Assembly (NCBI GenBank): GCA_001801515.1
Contig: MGXX01000071.1
Coordinates: 13,256 to 27,852, forward strand
Length of the DNA stretch: 14,597 nt
Direction of reading: 5' to 3'
Source of the DNA: Gammaproteobacteria bacterium RIFCSPHIGHO2_12_FULL_38_11
GTDB taxonomy: Bacteria; Pseudomonadota; Gammaproteobacteria; Coxiellales; Coxiellaceae
Positions 6,666-14,597 of this stretch are shown here, piece after piece. Position 1 is the first letter of the stretch. Each line of letters begins with the position of its first letter. Position numbers and translations under genes: made by a program. The notes under the pieces were generated by a model. It had not been told where the DNA came from, did not search any database, and saw only the letters and a list, made by a program, of their open reading frames with translations.

Positions 6666-8174
6666 ATGTTGAATAATTTTCCTATATTAAGCGCACTCAT
6701 CTGGCTACCTATTTTCGGCGCTATCTTCGTCTTATTTTTTCGTGGAAAAAATAACGAAAAAAAAGCGCGTTATATCGCCTTAATTATTTCAATCGTGCCA
6801 TTAATATTGTGCGCCCTGATGGTGTGGAAATTTAATTATCATACTGCAGCAATGCAATTTCGTGAGCGTCTAAATTGGTTGCCCGTGCTGCATATTAATT
6901 ATGATATTGGGGTTGATGGTATTTCGCTCCCCCTCATTATTTTAACTTGTTTTACAACCCTTATTATTGTTTTGGTTTCGTATACCACGGTTCATGATAA
7001 AGTTGCTGAATATTTAGCAACCTTTTTAGTGATGCAGGGTACAGTGATTGGTGTCTTTGCATCGATTGATGCAATTTTATTTTATTTTTTTTGGGAAAGC
7101 ATGTTGATTCCGATGTATTTGAGCATTGGTATTTGGGGTGGTGTAAATCGTTCTTATGCTGCGATGAAATTTTTTATTTACACTTTTTTTGGTTCTGCTT
7201 TATTACTGGTTGTTCTTTTATATTTGGGGTTGCATGCAAAGAGTTTTGATATTTTGAATTTTTATAAAATGACATTGCCACTTAAGGTGCAAATTTTAAT
7301 TTTTATAGGATTTTTACTGGCATTTGCAATCAAAGTGCCGATGTGGCCATTCCATACTTGGTTACCGGATGCGCATACGGAAGCACCAACGGGGGGTTCT
7401 GTTGTCTTGGCTGCTTTAATGTTAAAAATTGGTGGGTATGGATTTTTGCGATTCAGTTTGCCGATTGTGCCGGATGCAAGCCATAAATTGGCTTGGCTCA
7501 TGATTGTTTTATCACTTATCAGCATTGTTTATATTGGCTTTATTGCAATTGTTCAAACTGACATGAAAAAATTAATTGCTTATTCGTCGATTTCGCATAT
7601 GGGATTTGTGACTTTAGGCGCTTACATGGCATTATTAATTGTTGCGCGTACTGGCAATTTAAATGATGCGTATATGAGCATGGAAGGCGCGATGGTGCAA
7701 ATGATTTCACATGCCTTTGGTGCGGGCGCTATGTTTATTGCGTTTGGTGTGTTATACGAACAACTGCATACGCGCAAAATTGCTAATTTTGGTGGTATTG
7801 CAAAAACGATGCCTGTCTTTGCTGCGTTTTTTATGTTGTATGCCATGTCAAATGTTGGATTGCCAGGCACATCTGGTTTCGTTGGTGAATTTATGATTTT
7901 ATTGAGTATTTTTAAAACCAGTTTTTGGGTAACGTTCATTGCGGCTTCTATTTTAGTGATTGGTTCTGTTTATACATTATGGATGGTTAAACGTGTTTTC
8001 TTCGGACAAATTAAACATGAATCTGTTGCCCAATTAAAAGATGCAACTGGCGTTAATTTATTAATATTTATATTATTAGCAGTTCCTGTCGTTTGGATTG
8101 GTGTTGATCCTAACCCCATGTTAAATATGTTTCATGCGTCGATTGGGAATTTGTTGACGCTTGCGTCACGGTAA
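6666..8174 (+). CDS. nuoM: NADH-quinone oxidoreductase subunit M (NuoM)
   Basis: This is the middle antiporter-like proton-pumping subunit of the membrane arm. From ATG 6666 it has 502 residues, the usual length, and starts MLNNFPILSALIWLPIFGA. Key charged residues are present: E144 (FFWESMLIPMYLSIGIWGG), K223 (AIKVPMWPFHTWLPDAHTEA), K254 (VVLAALMLKIGGYGF) and E408 (GFVGEFMIL). The motif IAYSSISHMGFV (304-315) is also typical. An in-frame GTG at 6615 would add 17 residues encoded by the terminator-like hairpin region. They match nothing in the family, so 6666 is preferred, though its ribosome site (acgaga) is weak. Confidence 0.97.
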   Translation: MLNNFPILSALIWLPIFGAIFVLFFRGKNNEKKARYIALIISIVPLILCALMVWKFNYHTAAMQFRERLNWLPVLHINYDIGVDGISLPLIILTCFTTLIIVLVSYTTVHDKVAEYLATFLVMQGTVIGVFASIDAILFYFFWESMLIPMYLSIGIWGGVNRSYAAMKFFIYTFFGSALLLVVLLYLGLHAKSFDILNFYKMTLPLKVQILIFIGFLLAFAIKVPMWPFHTWLPDAHTEAPTGGSVVLAALMLKIGGYGFLRFSLPIVPDASHKLAWLMIVLSLISIVYIGFIAIVQTDMKKLIAYSSISHMGFVTLGAYMALLIVARTGNLNDAYMSMEGAMVQMISHAFGAGAMFIAFGVLYEQLHTRKIANFGGIAKTMPVFAAFFMLYAMSNVGLPGTSGFVGEFMILLSIFKTSFWVTFIAASILVIGSVYTLWMVKRVFFGQIKHESVAQLKDATGVNLLIFILLAVPVVWIGVDPNPMLNMFHASIGNLLTLASR

Positions 8175-8182
8175 CGTAATAC

Positions 8183-8280
8183 GGAGCCGCAATGTGGAGC
8201 CATATACGCGTGAAGTGAGGTTCATCCCTTACGTAATAAAATAAAAGCAATGGTAATTCTGATGAACCGAACGGAACAAG
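8183..8280 (+). repeat. Composite repeat with nested hairpin in nuoM-nuoN spacer
   Basis: The spacer (8175-8318) contains ggagccgcaatgtggag (8183-8199), ccatata (8200-8206), cgcgtgaagtgag (8207-8219) and cgaacggaacaag (8268-8280). The last two 13-base words and gtggag also occur in this order inside nuoG. Between the 13-base words lie 48 bases bounded by a perfect 8-bp inverted repeat, GGTTCATC (8219-8226) and GATGAACC (8261-8268), whereas nuoG has only 5 bases there. The word acgtaata occurs twice (8174-8181 and 8231-8238). No open frame of note is present. I infer a small mobile or formerly mobile palindromic repeat; no transposase is nearby. Confidence 0.7.
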
Positions 8281-8305
8281 TGTTGCGGTGATTTAGAGAA
8301 AAAAG

Positions 8306-8311
8306 AAAAGG
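8306..8311 (+). promoter_or_regulatory. Ribosome binding site for nuoN
   Basis: AAAAGG lies 7 bases before the nuoN ATG at 8319, in a purine-rich stretch following the repeat element. Confidence 0.5.
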
Positions 8312-8318
8312 TTTAGTC

Positions 8319-9761
8319 ATGAATTTATTTAGCAGTTTAATGCGCATCCTCCCGGAAATTTTTCTGCTGGCAATGTCATGCATTATTTTAATGATTGGTG
8401 TGTTTTCAAAAAATGGCGCGCCGCGTCTTTCATTTTTTTTAACGCAATTGACACTGGTATTGACAGGAATATTAGCACTATTTATGACGGGTGGATTGCA
8501 AAAATGGGCTACCTATCTATTCCATCATATGATCGTCATTGATAGTCTATCATTTGTTTTAAAAATATTTATTTTAATTGGAATGCTGTTTACGTTTTGG
8601 TATTCACATTTATACAATAAAAACAATGGTATTCCTGCCAATGAATTTTATGTCTTGGGGTTATTGTCAACTTTAGGCATGATGGTTTTGGTTTCCGCTG
8701 CAAATTTTGTGACATTATTTTTAGGGCTAGAATTAATGTCATTGCCAATTTATGCGATGGTGGCATTAATGCGTTCAAGGGAACGCTGCATTGAAGCTGC
8801 AATAAAGTATTTTATTATTGGTGCGGTAGCATCAGGCATGTTGTTATATGGCTTGTCTTTATTTTTTGGCGCTACGCACAGCCTAGATTTATCAGTTGTT
8901 GCATCTGTGATTTCTGCAATGCCCGCTGACGCACATTTAATTTTAATATTTGGCTTGGTGTTTGTTATTGCGGGCATCGCTTTCAAATTAGGTGCAGCGC
9001 CATTCCATTCTTGGGTACCTGATGTGTACGATGGCGCACCCAACTCGGTGACATTATTGATTTCAGCAGCACCTAAAATTGCTGCATTTGGTTTGGCTAT
9101 TCGTTTTTTTATGGATGCAGCGCCTGGATTGCATGTTCAATGGGATGAAGTGTTAATTGTGATTGCATTATTATCTATAGCAGTGGGTAATTTGGTTGCG
9201 CTTGTACAAACGAATATTAAAAGATTATTAGCGTATTCTTCGATTGCACAGATGGGTTATATGTTATTGGGTTTGGCCTGCGGCACCATCAGAGGTGAGT
9301 CTGCGGCATTATTTTATATGGTAACGTATGCACTGACGAGTTTGGGTGTGTTTGGCATGATCGTGTTGTTATCAAAAACAGGTTTTGAAGCCAATGAAAT
9401 AAATGATTTCTCTGGCTTATCCCAACGCCAACCCTGGCTTGCATTGATGATGCTGTTGATGATGTTTTCACTCGCGGGTGTTCCGCCGCTCGTTGGATTT
9501 ATTGCCAAAGTAGGGATTTTAGAAGCATTAATACGAAATCATTCCGTTTGGTTGGCGGTCATCGCCATTATTTTTGCCATTATCGGCGCATATTATTATA
9601 TTCGTGTTGTTAAAGTTATGTATTTTGAAGAATCAAAGCAGCTTGAAAAAATAGAATGTCCCGCTAATCTAACAGCAGCGATGAGCATTAATGGATTAGC
9701 CGTTTTGTTATTAGGCATTTTTCCAAGTCAGTTATATGTCTTGTGTCATTTGGTGTTTTAA
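8319..9761 (+). CDS. nuoN: NADH-quinone oxidoreductase subunit N (NuoN)
   Basis: This is the proximal antiporter-like proton-pumping subunit and the last gene of the nuo operon. It has 480 residues, the usual length, with about fourteen hydrophobic segments. Channel residues are present: E138 (FLGLELMSLPIYAMVAL), K223 (AFKLGAAPFHSWVPDVYDGA), K253 (LLISAAPKIAAF) and K397 (LVGFIAKVGIL). The family motif IKRLLAYSSIAQMGYMLLG (300-318) is also seen. ATG 8319 is supported by the upstream ribosome site and by the alignment of the first hydrophobic segment. A 69-bp spacer without an evident terminator separates it from the glutamate-synthase-like gene. Confidence 0.98.
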   Translation: MNLFSSLMRILPEIFLLAMSCIILMIGVFSKNGAPRLSFFLTQLTLVLTGILALFMTGGLQKWATYLFHHMIVIDSLSFVLKIFILIGMLFTFWYSHLYNKNNGIPANEFYVLGLLSTLGMMVLVSAANFVTLFLGLELMSLPIYAMVALMRSRERCIEAAIKYFIIGAVASGMLLYGLSLFFGATHSLDLSVVASVISAMPADAHLILIFGLVFVIAGIAFKLGAAPFHSWVPDVYDGAPNSVTLLISAAPKIAAFGLAIRFFMDAAPGLHVQWDEVLIVIALLSIAVGNLVALVQTNIKRLLAYSSIAQMGYMLLGLACGTIRGESAALFYMVTYALTSLGVFGMIVLLSKTGFEANEINDFSGLSQRQPWLALMMLLMMFSLAGVPPLVGFIAKVGILEALIRNHSVWLAVIAIIFAIIGAYYYIRVVKVMYFEESKQLEKIECPANLTAAMSINGLAVLLLGIFPSQLYVLCHLVF

Positions 9762-9797
9762 TTCTCCCTAATGCTGTTAGAAATTTAAATTGCAATG

Positions 9798-9803
9798 TAT
9801 TAT
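9798..9803 (+). promoter_or_regulatory. Possible -10 box for the gltB-like gene
   Basis: TATTAT matches the TATAAT consensus at five of six positions and lies in an AT-rich stretch 27 bases before the start codon. The best upstream partner, TTAGAA at 9777-9782, is a poor -35 with only 15 bases between. The call is therefore weak; transcription could instead continue from the nuo operon. Confidence 0.2.
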
Positions 9804-9818
9804 CCTAGATTAATTTAC

Positions 9819-9824
9819 AAGGAG
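9819..9824 (+). promoter_or_regulatory. Strong ribosome binding site for the gltB-like gene
   Basis: AAGGAG lies 6 bases before ATG 9831. It fixes the start, which gives an 8-residue propeptide before the catalytic cysteine. Confidence 0.8.
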
Positions 9825-9830
9825 TTTTAA

Positions 9831-12800
9831 ATGCCTGAACGTGACCATTCAGCATGTGGTGTTGGAATGATTGTTAATTTCCATAAAAAAAAACTAGGTC
9901 GAGTAGCAAATCATCGTATTGTTGATGATGGATTAACGGTTTTAAAAAATTTCGATTATCGTTCCGGGTATAATTTAGTAACAGATGAAAGCGATGGTGC
10001 TGGTATTCGTTTTTATACGTTATCGACAAACTTTTTTCAAAAAAAAATAGATCAATGTAAATTTTCTGCACTGACAGGGGGAAAAAGCACAGCACACAAA
10101 CTGAAAGACAAACACTACGCTATTGGACAATATTTTTTACCTTCCAATGCAATAAAAGAAAAAGAAGCGAAGAAGCTAATTGAGCGAAATTGTCTTGCCA
10201 ATGGTTTGCGTGTTGCTGGCTGGCGAAATGTCAACACGGATGTGAATGATCATGTTTTGTCGAAAAAAGCCCGTCAAAAAAAGCCAGCAATCTGGCAGGC
10301 AATTTTAGTACCAGTTGAAACTGCAACGCGCATTGATGAGAACAAAGTCCGTCAAGCCGCATTAAATATTGTAAATGATGCTAGAACAAGAGGCGTTAAT
10401 TTAAATATTGTTTCGCAAAGTAGCGAATCGATTGTGTATAAAGGCATGTTGCGTCCAGGCGGTGTGGCAAGTTTTTATCGTGATTTACAAGATAAAGCGT
10501 TTACTGCTTCAGCTGTTTCTGTTCATGCGCGTTTTGCAACCAATACAGATCCACAATGGGCAAACGCACAGCCTTGCCCTTTTTTTTGGTCCCATAATGG
10601 TGAATTAAATTCAGCGCAAGCAAATGCGGCGCAAATGCGCGCGCAATTAAATGCAAATAATTTTCAAGGAATTTATCCCAATAATAAACTATCTGATTCA
10701 CTGCAGTTTGATGCTGATCTTGCTAATTTAATGGCGATGAAAAAGATTTCATTGGCTGAAGCATTTGTTCGATTGATGTCGCCCTCTAAATCGCCTGATG
10801 ATTCCGCTGAGGTAAACGCAATGCTTGCTGTTTTTTGTGCGGAGCGAACACCCTATAATGGTCCTGCATTTGCCGTGGCGGCAAGTAATGGGTATTTTAT
10901 GGCGAAATTAGATGATGTGGGTTTACGTCCAGCCCGTTATACGATTTTGGAGGATGTGCTGGGTAATCGACAATTTCATGCAGCATCAGATGATTATGTT
11001 ACAACAACGCCAAAGGGTTGGAGAATAATTTGCAAAGGTATGTTAGAAGCGGGTGCTCTGTTAATGCTAACACCGGATGGAAAATTGCTTGAAACAAAGC
11101 AAATTTTAGAACAAATTAGCAATGCATATCAGAATGAACATACGCATGGAAAATATTTTCAAACGATATCGAAGCAAACGTTTGTCACTTTAGCGCCTAT
11201 AAGTGGCATAACACCCAAACCATCACCCGATTTAAATCGAAGGTTATTTACGTCTGGTTGGGATTACGAAACAGTTGAGCATGTTGTTCGATACATGGCC
11301 GTTAATGGTACTGAACGTGTTGCTGCAATGGGTGATGATACACATCCATTATATACGCAGGGATTACCGCCACACATTTCCTATTTTTTCCATCAATTAT
11401 TCGCACAAGTTTCAGCACCCCCCTTAGATTCAATCAAAGAATATGAACGATTTAATTTAGCAAGTACGTTAGGAGCGCGACTAAACGCAATTAAAGAGGC
11501 AAAACAAATCAGCATTGCCTCCCCTATTTTATCGTTCGAAATATTCAGAGCAATTGAACAGACAATGCGTGTTAGAACACATATTCTGGATATGACATTC
11601 TCAATTCCCGCTACTGCAGAATGTATGCGTATTGCGCTTAAAAAATTACTCATGGCTGCTGAAAAGGCTGCAATAATAGGTGGTATTTTAATTTTGAGCG
11701 ACAAAAATGTTTCTGATAAACGTGCAACAATTCCTGACATGATTGCCGTTGCTGCTGTTAGAAAACACTTGGAAAATAAAAATTTAATTCGCAGTGTTTC
11801 CATTCTTGCCGATTCTTATCAAGTATCTGGGCCACATCAAACCGCAGCATTGCTGGCCGTCGGTGCCAATGCGATTTATGCACGTGGTGTGCATGAAAAA
11901 TTACATGCGCTGTATCCAAATGATAAAAGCAAAACAGAATGCTATCGAAGCGCATCTGAAAAATCTTTGCTTAAAACCATGGGAAAAATGGGTATTACAG
12001 ATATTAATAATTACTGCGGTGGAAAATTATTGTCTGCATTGGGGTTAAATTTTAATGATGATGAAAATGATCCTCATGATCCGTATCCCACTTCTTTGGC
12101 GCGTATTTTTGGCGGTTTTTATTCTCCCTTGAAAGGGATTAGTTTAGGGCATATTGCAGCGCATGTCGGCATTCGTCATACCCAGGCCTTCGATAAAAAG
12201 AATGATTTTTCAAAATTATACCGATCAGGTTATTACATGCCTGAAAAAAAGGGTATTAAACATGGTTTTGGTCCTGAGGTTATTAATGCGTTTACAGATT
12301 TTTTAAAAGACGAAGAAGTTCGTGCTGTTATATATCGTCTGCATAAGCTATTAGAAAAAAAGGGGATTGGTGATTTTATTAATCCCGCTGATTTTGTAGT
12401 TGAAAAAGGATTTTTAGATTCGAGTAAAAAGGTGAATGGTTTTTACCCGTCTACATATTTAGAAAAATTTAAAGTTTCTTCTGCTTTTAAATTATTATCA
12501 GATAAAATTGTCGCTTATAATAAAAAACATCCAACATCAATCAGTCATTTATTTCAGGTTGCGGAAAATACCCATGCAGGTGAATTATTGAGATTAACTG
12601 ATGATCCGCGCATTCAATTGCAAACACAAGAAGCTATTCGCAAGCATTTATTCAGTGGCAGTATGAGTCAAGGTGCATTAACAGTTGAAGCACATGCAGC
12701 ATTGGTTACTGGCATGAATGCCATTGGCTGTCTGTCGGCCTCAGGTGAGGGTGGCGAGGATCAAAAAGAACTGCGTGATCCACTAACATCCAGCCGCAGT

Positions 12801-14597
12801 AAGCAGGTTGCCTCAGCCCGTTTTGGCGTGAGTGCAATGCAATTGATTGCAGCTGTAGAAGTAGAGTGGAAAGGTGCGCAAGGCGCTAAACCGGGTGAGG
12901 GGGGTGAAATACCTGGCTCTAAAATTACAATTCGTTTTGCAGCGCAACGCGGTGGGTTACCTGGTGTTGGTTTTATCAGTCCCCCGCCGCATCATGACGT
13001 TTATTCAATTGAAGATTTACATCAGATTATTTACGACATTAAACGTGTTAATCCTAATATTAGCGTTTGCGTGAAATTAGTGGCTTCTGAAGGCATCGGA
13101 ACCATTGCTGTTGGTGTAGTAAAAGCAGGTGCTGATGAAATTAATATTGCGGGAAATTCGGGTGGTACAGGGGCTGCATTGCAGTCCAGCATTAAACACG
13201 CCGGCATGCCTGCTGAAATTGGATTGGCAGAAGTGAATAAAGCACTACAAAAAACAGCTTATCGCGATCTCGTTAAATTGCGTACCAGCGGTGGATTTAA
13301 AACAGCTGACGATATTATTACAGCGGCGATTTTTGGAGCGGATGATTTTGAATTGGGTACAACCGCAATGCTTACCATGGGTTGTAAAATGCAACGCACA
13401 TGTAATAAAAGTTGTCAGCCGGGTGTTGCTATTGATGGGCATTTATTTAAAGGTGATCAATTAAACGTTGAGCGTTATTTTGTTAATTTAGCAGCAGCTA
13501 TTCAAGAAAAATTAGTTTTATTGGGTGTAAAAAATATACGTGATATTCGTGGCCGCACTGAATTACTATCATTAATTAATCCAGAATTAGAAAAATTATA
13601 TGATTTTTCAGCTATTTTAGATCGTAGTCATTTACCGCCTGCTTTGTCAAAAGAACAAATTGCGCAAGCATTTGAAAAACGAAAAAAATTATTTTGCAAT
13701 CCAAAAGAGGATGCGTTAGTTAAAGAAATAAAGCATTTTTTTGAAGAAAATCCAACAGGCATTTTTATTGCTAAAAAAATTGTATTAACAACCGCTGATC
13801 GTAGTTTTGGTGCGCGTATTGCTGGTGAGTTTGTCAAACATTTGGAAGCCAACCGCACTGCAAAAATTATTTTAAACACAGAAGGTGTTGCAGGGCAAAG
13901 TTTTGGATTTGTCACACCGCCCAATATGACGCTTAATCATCATGGCCATGTTCAAGATGGTTGTGGAAAAAGTATGACGGGCGGTGAATTAATCATTCGC
14001 ACACCACACAAACAAGTTGCAGGAAATGCTGCATTTTATGGTATTTATGGTGGAAAAGTATTTATCCAAGGTTCAGTTGGGCATCGTTTTGGTATTGTGA
14101 TGAAGGGCGGTCAAATTGTACTTGATGGTGATGCAGGTGATTTTGCGTGTGAATATATGACATCGGGAACAGTGATGTTTCTGGGTGCACTTGGAAAAGG
14201 CTTGTGTACAGGTGCGTCGGGCGGAATTGTATTTGTTTATGATGCTGATAATAAATTAAAATATTTAACCGATGCTGTTCGTGTTGCAACAGAGGAAGAA
14301 TGCAAACCCTATTTAACAGTCATTGAAAAAATGTTGTGTGAACATATTCAAAAAACAGGTTCAGAAAAAGCAAAAAAAATAGTCATTAATTTTAAAAACG
14401 CATCACGTCATTTTAAAATACTTATCCCAAAAGAAATGGATAATATTAAAACCCTGCGCAATGTGATTGATGTCATTAAAACGTATCAATTACGTGGCAT
14501 GCCATTAACACCGGGTATGCAAGTGTGGTTTGAACAAAAAATATTAATGATTTTTGAAACACAAACCCAGTTTTTAGAAAAAGATTTTAAAACATTT
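9831..14597 (+). CDS. gltB: Glutamate synthase large subunit-like protein (GltB family), 3' end beyond window
   Basis: The predicted role is transfer of ammonia from glutamine to 2-oxoglutarate to make glutamate. The frame is open for 1589 codons to the window edge. It begins MPERDHSACGVG: an 8-residue propeptide, then the presumed N-terminal nucleophile C9. Amidotransferase residues follow: HARFATNT (R234) and HNGELN (N256-G257), then GLRPARY. The central domain, about residues 480-790, contains LFAQVSAPPLDSIKE and a SGPHQTAALLAVGANAIYA segment. The FMN domain, about 895-1260, has GEGGED, KQVASARFGVS, GAQGAKPGEGG and SPPPHHDVYSIEDL. The GXGXG helix domain (about 1320-1471) has GVAGQSFG and CEYMTSG. 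Divergent points are C1185-x5-C1191-x3-C1195 in place of the classical C-x5-C-x4-C cluster motif, YRSG for the usual HRGA, and a tail of at least 118 residues. The cluster lies roughly 75 residues later than in classical GltB. No gltD is visible, so the electron donor is unknown. Confidence 0.9.
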   Translation, partial: MPERDHSACGVGMIVNFHKKKLGRVANHRIVDDGLTVLKNFDYRSGYNLVTDESDGAGIRFYTLSTNFFQKKIDQCKFSALTGGKSTAHKLKDKHYAIGQYFLPSNAIKEKEAKKLIERNCLANGLRVAGWRNVNTDVNDHVLSKKARQKKPAIWQAILVPVETATRIDENKVRQAALNIVNDARTRGVNLNIVSQSSESIVYKGMLRPGGVASFYRDLQDKAFTASAVSVHARFATNTDPQWANAQPCPFFWSHNGELNSAQANAAQMRAQLNANNFQGIYPNNKLSDSLQFDADLANLMAMKKISLAEAFVRLMSPSKSPDDSAEVNAMLAVFCAERTPYNGPAFAVAASNGYFMAKLDDVGLRPARYTILEDVLGNRQFHAASDDYVTTTPKGWRIICKGMLEAGALLMLTPDGKLLETKQILEQISNAYQNEHTHGKYFQTISKQTFVTLAPISGITPKPSPDLNRRLFTSGWDYETVEHVVRYMAVNGTERVAAMGDDTHPLYTQGLPPHISYFFHQLFAQVSAPPLDSIKEYERFNLASTLGARLNAIKEAKQISIASPILSFEIFRAIEQTMRVRTHILDMTFSIPATAECMRIALKKLLMAAEKAAIIGGILILSDKNVSDKRATIPDMIAVAAVRKHLENKNLIRSVSILADSYQVSGPHQTAALLAVGANAIYARGVHEKLHALYPNDKSKTECYRSASEKSLLKTMGKMGITDINNYCGGKLLSALGLNFNDDENDPHDPYPTSLARIFGGFYSPLKGISLGHIAAHVGIRHTQAFDKKNDFSKLYRSGYYMPEKKGIKHGFGPEVINAFTDFLKDEEVRAVIYRLHKLLEKKGIGDFINPADFVVEKGFLDSSKKVNGFYPSTYLEKFKVSSAFKLLSDKIVAYNKKHPTSISHLFQVAENTHAGELLRLTDDPRIQLQTQEAIRKHLFSGSMSQGALTVEAHAALVTGMNAIGCLSASGEGGEDQKELRDPLTSSRSKQVASARFGVSAMQLIAAVEVEWKGAQGAKPGEGGEIPGSKITIRFAAQRGGLPGVGFISPPPHHDVYSIEDLHQIIYDIKRVNPNISVCVKLVASEGIGTIAVGVVKAGADEINIAGNSGGTGAALQSSIKHAGMPAEIGLAEVNKALQKTAYRDLVKLRTSGGFKTADDIITAAIFGADDFELGTTAMLTMGCKMQRTCNKSCQPGVAIDGHLFKGDQLNVERYFVNLAAAIQEKLVLLGVKNIRDIRGRTELLSLINPELEKLYDFSAILDRSHLPPALSKEQIAQAFEKRKKLFCNPKEDALVKEIKHFFEENPTGIFIAKKIVLTTADRSFGARIAGEFVKHLEANRTAKIILNTEGVAGQSFGFVTPPNMTLNHHGHVQDGCGKSMTGGELIIRTPHKQVAGNAAFYGIYGGKVFIQGSVGHRFGIVMKGGQIVLDGDAGDFACEYMTSGTVMFLGALGKGLCTGASGGIVFVYDADNKLKYLTDAVRVATEEECKPYLTVIEKMLCEHIQKTGSEKAKKIVINFKNASRHFKILIPKEMDNIKTLRNVIDVIKTYQLRGMPLTPGMQVWFEQKILMIFETQTQFLEKDFKTF

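Noticed and set aside
7622..7939. 105-codon open frame on the minus strand
   Set aside because: It is antisense to conserved nuoM sequence, with low-complexity composition expected of a shadow frame.
9762..9790. Terminator after nuoN
   Set aside because: Only a 4-bp CTAA/TTAG pairing is present and no proper T-run follows.
11393..11803. 136-codon open frame on the minus strand
   Set aside because: It lies entirely within the gltB-like coding frame, whose conserved central domain explains the sequence; no recognisable protein features or ribosome site.
12880..12915. G-rich tract in the gltB-like gene as another repeat copy
   Set aside because: It encodes the conserved FMN-domain segment GAQGAKPGEGG, so the composition is explained by protein constraint and no spacer word is shared.
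9831..14597. The long open frame as an archaeal-type FMN-domain-only enzyme or a split/frameshifted gene
   Set aside because: I read the frame through without an internal stop, and all four GltB domains occur in order in a single frame.

Overview
The window comes from an AT-rich bacterial genome and holds the 3' half of a respiratory complex I (NADH:quinone oxidoreductase) operon, followed by a large glutamate-synthase-like gene. All genes are on the + strand and nearly all the DNA is coding. The gene order nuoG-H-I-J-K-L-M-N, separate subunit genes and a NuoG lacking the extra N7 cluster motif are typical of Proteobacteria. The AT-rich composition and the small repeated palindromes in spacers suggest a gammaproteobacterium of the Legionellales/Coxiella/Rickettsiella kind. 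That placement is inference; no rRNA or marker gene is present.

Region 1 (1-9761) is the nuo operon. nuoG is cut by the left edge and overlaps nuoH by 4 bp. nuoI, nuoJ, nuoK, nuoL, nuoM and nuoN follow. NuoG and NuoI carry iron-sulfur clusters of the peripheral arm. NuoH forms the quinone-site/membrane junction. NuoJ, K, L, M and N make up the proton-pumping membrane arm. The key Fe-S cysteines and the channel Glu/Lys residues I checked are all intact, so this looks like a working complex I.

Two gene junctions are tight (G/H overlapping, K/L 1 bp apart). The other five (H/I, I/J, J/K, L/M, M/N) have spacers of about 48-144 bp, and each is filled with short GC-richer repeats or hairpins. Pieces recur between spacers: a 15-base word at H/I and J/K, and two 13-base words at M/N that also occur in the same order inside the nuoG coding sequence. 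The M/N copy has a 48-bp hairpin-ended block where the nuoG copy has 5 bp. This small repeat family is the most unusual non-coding feature of the window.

Region 2 (9762-9830) is a 69-bp spacer with a strong Shine-Dalgarno and no convincing terminator. Region 3 (9831-14597) is one open frame of 1589 codons running off the right edge. It encodes a divergent glutamate synthase large subunit (GltB-like) with all four domains: class II amidotransferase, central, FMN-binding and GXGXG. The third cysteine of its [3Fe-4S] motif is one residue closer than in the classical enzyme. The protein is longer than classical GltB, and no gltD partner is visible. No tRNA, rRNA, CRISPR array, transposase or phage gene was found.
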